Under the pieces are notes generated by a model that saw nothing but the letters and a program-made list of their open reading frames with translations, searched no databases and was not told the DNA's origin. The translations under genes were made by a program, and so were the position numbers. This document shows positions 1 through 8,274 of a stretch of DNA of 64,000 bases, piece by piece (within the stretch, counting starts at the first letter, position 1; every line of letters begins with the position of its first letter). Source of the stretch: Atopsyche davidsoni (lineage: Eukaryota; Arthropoda; Insecta; Trichoptera; Hydrobiosidae); assembly GCA_022113835.1 (NCBI GenBank), contig JAILWY010000001.1:186001-250000 (forward strand), given 5' to 3'.

Positions 1-411
1 ATCATCGATGGCACGGCCAAATCATTTCGGAAAGAAGACTATGTTATGCGTTTGGTGGGCCTAGAAAAGAATCGTGTACTATGATCTTCTGAAACCAGGC
101 AAAACTGCCAATGGGCAGCGTTACCGACAACAACAGATCAATTTCGATTCCGATTTTTATTTGCTTCCGGTCGATGGCGCATGGATTGGCTGGGCTACAC
201 TTGGCCAATTTCTAAAAAGTGGAAAATTGGATGGATGAATGGTTTTGGTCCGACGCGTCGTTTTATCGTCACGGTATTCGTGTACTGCCAGAGAGATGGC
301 AAAAATGTGTAGCTAGCGAGGGACGATACTTTGAATAAACCATTTTTTGTATTTCTTTTAAAATTATACACTTTTCATTGATAAAAAAATCCGGAAACCT
401 AGTGGCACGCC
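1..411 (+). pseudogene. mariner transposase, 3' part, degenerate
   Basis: The plus strand encodes recognisable C-terminal mariner transposase peptides in broken frames, ending near 310. A terminal inverted repeat next to TA (412-413) follows. Compared with the copy at 18460-19655 it is missing a block of roughly 150 bp near position 145, which removes the region of the second and third catalytic aspartates. It cannot encode an active enzyme. The 5' part lies outside the window. Confidence 0.75.
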
Positions 412-424
412 TAGTTGGACTAAA

Positions 425-1485
425 TGGAAAAGGAAAAAATACTCAATTCTAAAAATATAATTATAAAAAATAAAAATTATTTTTTATATTTTTATGTTAA
501 TTAAATAATAAGTAGTAGTAAATAATAGTACGAAAATTCTGGTAATTGGGTCGAATATCCAACGAATAATTTTTTTTAATAGCAATTTTAAAATGTACAT
601 TTATGGCTAAAACAGACTTTGGATTTGAAAAATCGTAATTTTATCAAATTTTTCAACATCTTTAAGACTTTTTGACCTTGTAAATGAACGGAAATTTATT
701 TATAAAAAATTGGTAAATATAAATTTTAATTTTTATAATATTCTGTAAATAAACCAGCTTTCAGCCCAGTAAAGTGATAATTAAATAATTAAATTAATGA
801 AACGATTTCTTTTTCCCAGTGAGATCCGTACTGACAAAAATAGGTGTATTTTTTTCCCTGAAAGCTTTTGTCACTTTTTTGCGAAACGTGTCATTATATT
901 TTTTTTAACTGTCGATTTATTTTTCTTTGTTGAAAGTTGGTTTTTTTACAGAATATTAAAAAGCTATAAATTATATTTATCTACATTTTTTATTAATTAC
1001 CGTTCTTATTGAAGGTAAAAATAAAGTCTTAAAGATGTTAAAAAATTTGATAAAATTACGAATTTTCAAAATTAAAATTTGTTAAAAAATAAATTTGTTT
1101 TAATTTTTAAGCTAATCTTTTACCATAGGTTTCTTTGTTATCCTTTATTTCCTAAAAAAGACACCTAAACGCTTAGGATTATAGATTCATCGGTTATAAT
1201 AATCTCCAAATTCCTACACTTTAATTGGGAAAATACATATTAATCATATTAAAAGTAAATTTACAAGAGATAAAAAATCGCGTCTTTAGAACAAAGAAGG
1301 TATCTAACTTTAAGCATTAAAAAAATTTCTATTGGTGCAGTAAATTTCTTGCAAAAAATTATCAAAAAACTCAAAAATTGACCCATCAAGGCTTTTTTTA
1401 TGATTTTCTTGAAATAATTATTATTTTGAAAATTATAACGATATACTTATTTTCGCTTACATTTCTCATTTTAATTAGTACAATT
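425..1485. repeat. AT-rich repeat block shared with 14390-18450
   Basis: This is the reverse complement, with moderate divergence, of blocks at about 14390-14585 and 17283-18450. It carries the family's recurring landmarks: a stretch reading ttgcaagaaatttactgcac on the minus strand, and a paired module around gaagatgttgaaaaatttga. No coding potential is convincing. The open frame at 797-1012 is low-complexity AT sequence. Confidence 0.65.
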
Positions 1486-1527
1486 TTTTTTTTTTTTCTT
1501 AAATAATTTTTTATTTTGGTCGGACAG

Positions 1528-2579
1528 TGTCGAGCACACGGAAAATGGTAGAGTAAGATACACAGAACACAGCCTTCCCGATCGCGCTTGGCGGGATCCT
1601 ACGGAGGTACTGTCGGGGTACTGTTTTTACTGGCGTAAAAAAAGTGGATAGTATATACCATATATCCTCTTCGCTCTCCCCATTATGTAGCTTGTGTATG
1701 ATTGCCATTCTGTACCCTGAGCGTGTGTAAAGGATCGATAATGGAGTAAAGGACTTTAAATGATTGTGGAGGGATGTGCTCTCGAAGTACCTTGTCTAGG
1801 TGAGGAGGCTCCTGCTATTGTCTCTGTAGGTCTGCTGCAGAAGGAGTATCAGATCTTAACGCCAGAGTTTTCTAAGGAAAGGATTATATAATAATGCTAT
1901 TGGGCAGCAGCAATACGCAGACTTTTTCTTCCAATATGAAACTGCGGTTAGAAAAAGTATTAAAGCACGGGTACACGCAATCAAAAAGGACAAACAAATC
2001 CACAAGCTTCGCCCTCCTTGTTGCTTGAAGCACTGGGACTCGTGATTTATTTCTGGGAAAATCTAAGGTTATGTGAAATTTTGTAATTTAATTTTGAGGA
2101 ATAAATAAGTTGTACCGAGTGAGGATGAATGTCACACGTGACTATTCATTTAATATTCAGGCGGCGATGTGGCGGCGGTGGCACTCACTGCGCCGCGCTT
2201 CCTGTCCTCCCGGAGATAAGCCTCCGTTGTATTCAACAAACTAATTAAGTCACATAAACTAATTGCTCGTTTGTCTTACAACGCTCATGCGAGAAAACGC
2301 GTTCGTGAGTATAATTATTTTCAGTTCCAAGTATAAAATAACCATTTAAATTTTTATTTATTTGTTAAAATTCAAAATCTAAAAACGTCAAATAAAAATA
2401 TCAGGGAATTCTCGACCCATTATTGCATCGTACAAACGTGATAAGCTATCGATAAGTGTGATAATTATTGAGAAGTGTGCCAGTAATAAGTACGGACATT
2501 TGACCGATTTCATAACGAATGTGGTCAGACTAAATTTTAATGAATGAGTCGTCAAAAAATTATTCAAAACTTATATCAG
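1528..2579. other. unassigned sequence between hAT copy A and the Helitron
   Basis: About 1 kb with balanced base composition in its first 350 bp and a short open frame on the minus strand (1511-1708) that I cannot match to a family. It could be a transposon 3' remnant or host non-coding DNA. I see no splice-flanked exon. Confidence 0.3.
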
Positions 2580-2679
2580 ATAAGCAAATACCCGGCGCGT
2601 GCTACTACGCTAAATAACAAAATAAAATACATTTTGTATATGTAAAAAAAAAAAAAAATTTAAATAATAAATAAATTGT

Positions 2680-3129
2680 TTATTTGTGCGTGGATATCTC
2701 TTTGTGCATTTGCCGTCATTCATGCAAGGCAAATTTATATTCAATGCTCCGCATGGGCCGTAAATCATGTTCTTGCAGACAACGTCAAAAAGTATCGGAT
2801 CTTCTTGTTGATTCGGTAGCTCCGTAGATATAACACTATCGATTTGAGTTGGAACAATTTTTTCTTTCAACCAAATTAGAATATGAGCGTGCGGTAAACC
2901 CCGTTTTTGCCTTTCAACTTAAAACATCCAGCATTGCACTTCGCCGTAAATATGATTTTTTATCGTGAGATCCATGAGTTTCATAAGTTTTTGTTTGAAA
3001 ACTCTAGCGGTCAGATCATGTCTGTGATGCGATGACTGACCAGGCGATAGTAAATCTTTTATTTCCGACCAAGCTGGATTGCACGTAAATGTGATGAAAA
3101 GATCAGGTCGCCCGTATCTTCCAACATAC
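2680..3129 (-). pseudogene. Helitron Rep-like domain, C-terminal part
   Basis: Two minus-strand segments (about 2919-3129 and 2680-2918) encode peptides typical of the Helitron N-terminal helicase-like/Rep region: VGRYGRPDLF followed by FTCNP, then HAHILIWL and a stretch ending CTKRYPR. HAHI matches the two-histidine motif expected of HUH-type nucleases. A stop and frame change between the segments, and the lack of everything downstream, mark it as dead. The upstream half is at 10821-12670, on the other side of the Gypsy insertion. Confidence 0.85.
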
Positions 3130-3227
3130 TGTGGTGATTCCACCCCCTGCCTAAGCTAAAAATTCTAATTATAATAACCTTAATTAAATTAGAATTTTTA
3201 GCTTAGGCAGGGGGTGGAATCACCACA
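3130..3227. repeat. hairpin replacing the 5' LTR
   Basis: The left end begins with a 64-bp inverted copy of the last 64 bp of the 3' LTR (10757-10820). It switches at a shared AATTAGA (3187-3193) into the direct copy of the last 41 bp of the LTR, ending in CACCACA at 3227. The result is a perfect 41-bp palindrome (3130-3170 against 3187-3227) around a 16-bp spacer. An ordinary 5' LTR would be a direct copy of 8275-10820. Confidence 0.9.
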
Positions 3228-3229
3228 GA

Positions 3230-3247
3230 TGGTGCCGTGACCAGGAG
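3230..3247 (+). promoter_or_regulatory. tRNA primer-binding site
   Basis: TGGTGCCGTGACC begins two bases after the CACCACA end of the LTR. A site starting TGG at this distance is complementary to a tRNA 3' end (CCA) and fits the minus-strand primer site. The tRNA species is not assigned. Confidence 0.75.
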
Positions 3248-3551
3248 ACGGAGCTTGTCAAAGCAAACCTTATAATTTTATAGAGTTTCACTCCGTAAGA
3301 ACTCAAAGGGTTACCACACACACAACAAGGGTTCTAGACGAAATTGGCTTTTATTTTAGTTATTTAAGAAATTCGGAAAAATTATCGGCGGCGAATATTT
3401 CTAGGTTAAAGGTCAAATAGATTTTATCCGTGCGTTAGATTAATAGATCATATCTAGGTGTAGCTTCATAGATTCCGTTAAAATAATAAATTCTTCACGA
3501 CGAGACGCGAAACAACGAATTTAAGCGATCACTGTAAATTAGAGGTTCGCT

Positions 3552-4580
3552 ATGAATACCGGACGGGCGGACCGCGAGAGCACGTCAAGTCGGCAAGGTG
3601 CTCAACAGATCACGAAAAATAGACAAAAAATTAAAAAACCGTATAATACCGAAGGGTCATTGCGTATGGCTATAAAGCGTGCCATTACACCACTGGTACG
3701 GCAAGTCGCGAGGCTAGAGGCGAGAGTGAGCGAGTCGTCGAGCGAAGTCATGTCGAATAGTTCGCGTGAGAAAGAATTATGTCAGACGCCGGTAGCGTCA
3801 ACATCGGGTATAACGTCGTGTGATACACAAAGAATGCTGTGTTCTTTATTGCTACCGAAGGAAAGGCCAATATTTCCAACGAAAGGAGTAGACCCCGTCT
3901 TATTTATTGAAGAAATTAGGAAATATATAGTAAAAACAAACAGCAGCGGGAAGGACCTAGAGGTAGTACGGGAATGCCTAACGGGGGAAGCTAAAACATG
4001 GGCCCGTCTTTATAGAGATAAATGGGCGACGGTTGAAGACTTCGAGAGAGATTTCCTTGACCATTTCTGGGGAGAGAATAAGCAAGACGAAGTGAGGCGG
4101 AGACTGACTCATGGTACTTGGAAGAGCAGCGATGGAATTTCCATGAGTAGCTATTTCATGGAGGTATGGGGTCCCTCTCAGAGCCTAACTTTCCCGCAGG
4201 CGGAGGCACAAGTCGTAAGAGACATTATGCGTCATTTCCCGAAGGAAGTGCAATACTTATGGTTCTCGGGAGGAAAGGGGACTGCGATAGAAGCGACCGA
4301 ATTATTGAGACGACTAGAAAACATGGTAGAGCCCGCGCGTCGCGATTCGGGGGGGCGAACGGGAGCAGAGGCCTTTACGCCTAGAAGGAATGAACCTTCT
4401 CAATATCCGAGGGGGGGCGCGAGAAGGGGAAATGTGACGGCCATCACGGCGTCAGCCACAAACGTACCGCGGATAGATTTCCATCGGGCAGGCTCGCGGA
4501 GAGAGACGGATAATTCGGGTGCTATGGAGGTATATCAACAGCAGAGAACGTTTCAGGGAAACGGGGGTCGGCCGAACTGA
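3552..4580 (+). CDS. gag: Gypsy Gag polyprotein
   Basis: A 342-codon frame with an ATG about 325 bp after the primer-binding site. Residues about 100-265 resemble the retrotransposon Gag capsid region: a proline-rich lead-in, then helical segments with the ECLTGEAKTWAR-type motif and a DFERDFLDHFWG-type motif typical of Gypsy Gag. The C-terminus is rich in Arg/Gly and has no CCHC zinc knuckle, so RNA binding probably relies on the basic tail. The frame ends at TGA (4578-4580). Pol lies in the -1 frame, which is open from 4514, giving a 67-bp overlap suited to a -1 ribosomal frameshift. I see no unambiguous slippery heptamer. Confidence 0.9.
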   Translation: MNTGRADRESTSSRQGAQQITKNRQKIKKPYNTEGSLRMAIKRAITPLVRQVARLEARVSESSSEVMSNSSREKELCQTPVASTSGITSCDTQRMLCSLLLPKERPIFPTKGVDPVLFIEEIRKYIVKTNSSGKDLEVVRECLTGEAKTWARLYRDKWATVEDFERDFLDHFWGENKQDEVRRRLTHGTWKSSDGISMSSYFMEVWGPSQSLTFPQAEAQVVRDIMRHFPKEVQYLWFSGGKGTAIEATELLRRLENMVEPARRDSGGRTGAEAFTPRRNEPSQYPRGGARRGNVTAITASATNVPRIDFHRAGSRRETDNSGAMEVYQQQRTFQGNGGRPN

Positions 4581-7500
4581 GGCCCCAAGTGTCGGCTGAG
4601 GAGGGGAGAGGGGTAAGTGAGCCGAGAGGGTCGGCCGCTTATTTGATGATGGTTAGGTGGGGTTGGCGCCCAGGCATGGGGATAGGTAGATACGGGCAAG
4701 GGATACGGGCCCCTGTAAAATCATCGAAGAGGTGTTTTAATTCAGACTTAGAAGATATAAAATCAAGGAAATTAAATGCTAGCTTGAGTGGGGTTATAAA
4801 TATATTACAAATCATCTCGGGAGAAATAGAGGGGAGGATGACGGAGAGGGTACAGTCTTCCCTAAATTCAATTTTTGAGGACGGAAATTATGAGGAGGCA
4901 CTAAACAGTAGCGTTTTAGCAGTACTACCAGAGATTCCGGCGACCATACGTGGGGAGGCGGTTAATTGTTTAGTAGATACCGGTAGTCAAATTACTTGCG
5001 TGGCAAAGGATTTCTGGGAGCATTTGAACGAAGGGGGGACTCGTTATCCTGTGATGCCGGTAGCCGTCATTCAACTAAGGGGGGCGTTAGGTCGCAAAGG
5101 CGAGAAAGTGTCTAAGTTAGTTCTATTACCGTTCAAATTAGCAAACGTCGAGATAAATATACCTTGCTTGGTGGTCCCGAAACTAGTAAGATCAGTTATT
5201 CTGGGCTTCGATTGGCTCGAGGGGCATAATGCCGAGATATTGTGTAGCGGCGAGAAAAGATTAAAATTTTATTCAGGGGGCAAGGAGGTGACGGTGCCCT
5301 TACGGCCGACGAACCTGATACGGAGCGAACCCGATTCGGATGAACAGACAGAATTCACTTATACGAATGCGGTAGAGTACTTGCGGGAACCGATCGCGAT
5401 CGATCAGGAAATAAATGATTATGTAGGACGATTAAGATTCGGGGCGTCCGAGAGGACATCGCTGGGCCGTATTTTATGTCAGTTCAGGGACGTGTTCTCG
5501 GGTCGGCCCGGACGGACACATTTGTATGAACACGAGATTAAGATGATAGACGAGTCACCTTTTGTAAAGAGGTCATATCCGATTCCATTTGCGTTTAGAG
5601 ACAAGGTTCGAAGTAAGATTGCAGAACTAGAATCACATAAGATTATAAAGCGCGAAGCTACCCCATATTCCAGCCCGTTAACATACACCATGAAGAAGGA
5701 CGGATCAGTTAGAATCTTACTAGATGCTAGAGAGTTGAATTTGAAAATGTATTCAGACGTCGAAAAGCCTCCCATTATATCGGAGATAATACAGCGGTTT
5801 CATGGAGTGAAATTTATATCCACTATAGATCTGAATAACGCGTATTTTCAAATACCTCTTGCGGTAAACAGTAGGAAGTACACGGGATTCGTATTTGATG
5901 GCCGGTCATATGTGTATGAAGTATTACCTCAAGGGCTTAAGACTTCTGTATCAAGCTTTAGTAGGGCGATGGACATTATATTAGGTCCAGACGTAAGGGA
6001 ATTTTGCACTAATTATCTGGACGATTTAGCCATATTTACCTCCGGAGATTTAGATGAGCATGTCGAATGCTTGGGAAGGGTTTTGCATAGGCTGCAACGT
6101 GCAGGCCTAACGTGTAGCCTAGAAAAGTGTCAATTCATTAATACTGAAATAAGACTATTAGGTCATATAGTCACTCCCCAAGGGATCAAAATGGACGTGG
6201 AAAAGACAGCCGCCATTAGAGACTTTCCTCCGCCTAAACGAGTGAAACAAGTCCGCGCATTCCTGGGATTATGTAACTATTATCGGCGCTTTGTCAGGAT
6301 GTACGGGCAGGAAACGAAACCTTTATGTGAATTATTAAAGAAGGATCGGGCTTGGAAGTGGACGAGCGTAGAGCAGCTCGCGTTTGATAAGGTTAAAAAT
6401 TTATTTTTGAATGCGGTAATGCTTTATCACCATGATCCTAGTCAGACGTATTACTTGCAAACAGACAGCTCGGGGGTTGCTATCGGAGGGGTACTATACC
6501 AATTAGACAGCGGGGGGGAACATAGGGTTATCGGATTCGTCAGTAAGAGTCTAACAGGTGCGGAGTTGAAGTGGACAGTATCGGAACAGGAACTCTATGC
6601 GATTGTTTATGGGCTTAGTAAATTTGAAACGTACTTGCGGGGGGTAAAGATTGTCGTTAGGACGGACCACCATGCGCTGATATTTTTGCGGAGTTGGAAG
6701 CTTCATACGGGGCGAGTAACTAGATGGATACTTTATTTGAACCAATTCGACTTCGCGGTAGAATACGTGAAGGGGAAAGATAACGTAGTAGCCGATGTCA
6801 TTTCCAGGTACTCGAGGGATGCTGCGAACGTACAGGAGGAGGCTGTATTAACACCGGAGATACTATCTTTTACCGTAGAGGGCCTACCGGGATTGGCAGT
6901 GAAGTTGAGGAATTTACGGGAGCATCAGGCAACTGACGGCTATTTATCAGATGTTGAGGCGTGTCTGGAAGGGAAGCGGTTCGGGCCGTATGAGAAAAAT
7001 GTATTCAAATATAAGAAAAATTACATCAAGCACGACGGGCTGTTATACTATGTCAGGGGTGATGGTGTTAATGTCTTAGCTTTGCCCGAGTGCTTGGTTA
7101 TTGAGGTGGTTAGACATTTACATTCGGAATTAGGGCATGTTGGGATTACCAAAACTGCTTGGGCCCTCAAATCGCGGTTTTTCTTTCCGAGGATGATGGC
7201 CAAAATACGTGGCATAATTCGGGCGTGCAAACTATGCCAGTTAGCTAAACATGAAACCAGACCAAGGGTTGGTCCCGGTTGTTCGATATTAACGACAGAA
7301 TTGGGGGAACTAATAATGGCGGATTTATATGGGCCACTACCAAGGAGCTATCAGGGCCGAAAATACATATTAGTCATTCAGGATTCGTTCAGTAAGTTTG
7401 TAATGATAAGGGGACTAAGAGAAGCAGACAGTACGGCCGTAGTAGATGGGGTGAAAGTGTTCAATTCAATTATAACATCGAAGGCGATATTAACGGACAA

Positions 7501-8113
7501 CGGCCCACAATTTAGATCGCGCGAGTGGGTGGTAGGAATGCAAGCGTTAGGTATAACCGTCATGCACACTTCCGCACATAATCCCGGGCCGAATTGCACG
7601 GAAAGAGTTAACAAGGAATTAGGGAGAACGTTTCGGATCTATTGTCATGAGGCGCATAGTACGTGGGCGAAGTTATTAAATACCATTGAATGTACATATA
7701 ATGATACTATACATCTAAGCACGGGCTTTACGCCAAACGAAATAGTCCACGGTAAATCACCTGTCTACAATATAGATAAACACGTAGAATGGGTTGGGGG
7801 TCAAAAGAATAATGTAGAAGACATTAGGAGAATGGCTGGCGTAAATTTAAAGGGGAGTGCGAAGGGGAGACAACGAAAATTTGACGATAAATATAGATTA
7901 GTTGTTTATAATATCGGAGATCTAGTAAAATTAAGGACGTTTCCCAGATCTAATGCGTTAAGAGGCAATGCTAGCAAATTTTCGCTCATCTATGAGGGGC
8001 CATTCGAAATTAAGTCGATACCATACGCGAACTCGTATGTTATTGGTTATCGAGGTACGACTAAGATCAAGGGGACGTACAGCGCGATTCACCTAGCCGC
8101 GTTCCGAGAGTAA
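4514..8113 (+). CDS. pol: Gypsy Pol polyprotein (G-patch-like, PR, RT, RNase H, IN)
   Basis: The frame is open from 4514. The first GTG is at 4589 (numbering below, 1174 codons) and the first ATG lies 20 codons later, so expression by frameshift from gag is likely. Residues 18-43 look like a G-patch (WGWRPGMGIGRYGQGI). The protease has DTG at 130-132, followed later by an ILGFDWL motif. The reverse transcriptase has YLDD at 476-479 and the LPQGL motif. RNase H has TDSS and ends near VADVISRYS. Integrase has an HHCC zinc finger ending CKLCQ, then catalytic D912, D970 and E1005, a D,D(35)E spacing. All catalytic residues I checked are present and no stop interrupts the frame. A full-length protein is therefore possible if the locus is transcribed from elsewhere. 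Confidence 0.93.
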   Translation, partial: FGCYGGISTAENVSGKRGSAELRPQVSAEEGRGVSEPRGSAAYLMMVRWGWRPGMGIGRYGQGIRAPVKSSKRCFNSDLEDIKSRKLNASLSGVINILQIISGEIEGRMTERVQSSLNSIFEDGNYEEALNSSVLAVLPEIPATIRGEAVNCLVDTGSQITCVAKDFWEHLNEGGTRYPVMPVAVIQLRGALGRKGEKVSKLVLLPFKLANVEINIPCLVVPKLVRSVILGFDWLEGHNAEILCSGEKRLKFYSGGKEVTVPLRPTNLIRSEPDSDEQTEFTYTNAVEYLREPIAIDQEINDYVGRLRFGASERTSLGRILCQFRDVFSGRPGRTHLYEHEIKMIDESPFVKRSYPIPFAFRDKVRSKIAELESHKIIKREATPYSSPLTYTMKKDGSVRILLDARELNLKMYSDVEKPPIISEIIQRFHGVKFISTIDLNNAYFQIPLAVNSRKYTGFVFDGRSYVYEVLPQGLKTSVSSFSRAMDIILGPDVREFCTNYLDDLAIFTSGDLDEHVECLGRVLHRLQRAGLTCSLEKCQFINTEIRLLGHIVTPQGIKMDVEKTAAIRDFPPPKRVKQVRAFLGLCNYYRRFVRMYGQETKPLCELLKKDRAWKWTSVEQLAFDKVKNLFLNAVMLYHHDPSQTYYLQTDSSGVAIGGVLYQLDSGGEHRVIGFVSKSLTGAELKWTVSEQELYAIVYGLSKFETYLRGVKIVVRTDHHALIFLRSWKLHTGRVTRWILYLNQFDFAVEYVKGKDNVVADVISRYSRDAANVQEEAVLTPEILSFTVEGLPGLAVKLRNLREHQATDGYLSDVEACLEGKRFGPYEKNVFKYKKNYIKHDGLLYYVRGDGVNVLALPECLVIEVVRHLHSELGHVGITKTAWALKSRFFFPRMMAKIRGIIRACKLCQLAKHETRPRVGPGCSILTTELGELIMADLYGPLPRSYQGRKYILVIQDSFSKFVMIRGLREADSTAVVDGVKVFNSIITSKAILTDNGPQFRSREWVVGMQALGITVMHTSAHNPGPNCTERVNKELGRTFRIYCHEAHSTWAKLLNTIECTYNDTIHLSTGFTPNEIVHGKSPVYNIDKHVEWVGGQKNNVEDIRRMAGVNLKGSAKGRQRKFDDKYRLVVYNIGDLVKLRTFPRSNALRGNASKFSLIYEGPFEIKSIPYANSYVIGYRGTTKIKGTYSAIHLAAFRE

Positions 8114-8124
8114 AGGAAAAAAAA

Positions 8125-8184
8125 TAGTAATAATAATAATAACAATAATAATAGTAATAATAATAATAATAATAATAATGATAA
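8125..8184. repeat. (TAA)n microsatellite
   Basis: About 60 bp of TAA units with occasional AAC, AGT and TGA variants lie just after the pol stop, inside the Gypsy element. Read on the minus strand they create a spurious poly-leucine frame. Confidence 0.95.
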
Positions 8185-8261
8185 ATAACTAAATAAAAGG
8201 GGGGTGGTGTGACGGCCACGTGTGTAGCTTACGACGTGGCGTGCCGCGACACCCGCAGCAG

Positions 8262-8274
8262 TCAAAGGGGGGAC
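8262..8274 (+). promoter_or_regulatory. polypurine tract
   Basis: AAAGGGGGGA immediately before the TGTGGTG start of the 3' LTR. Its position and composition are those of the plus-strand primer of LTR elements. Confidence 0.8.

Larger units (their letters stand above)
1..1527 (-). mobile_element. hAT-type composite element, copy A (truncated by window edge)
   Basis: Read on the minus strand, this stretch starts inside a hAT terminal region (1487-1527), continues through an AT-rich block (about 425-1485) and ends in the 3' part of a mariner (1-411). The same order is seen at 14287-19799 in the opposite direction, where the hAT terminus and 8-bp target duplication are intact. Here the outermost hAT terminus is lost at about 1527. 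The AT-rich block is about 1.06 kb against about 4 kb in copy B, so copy A lacks the roughly 2.7-kb segment found at about 14585-17283. There is no hAT transposase, so the element is non-autonomous. Confidence 0.7.

Noticed and set aside
8114..8274. Envelope gene downstream of pol
   Set aside because: Only about 160 bp lie between the pol stop and the 3' LTR, filled by a microsatellite and the polypurine tract.
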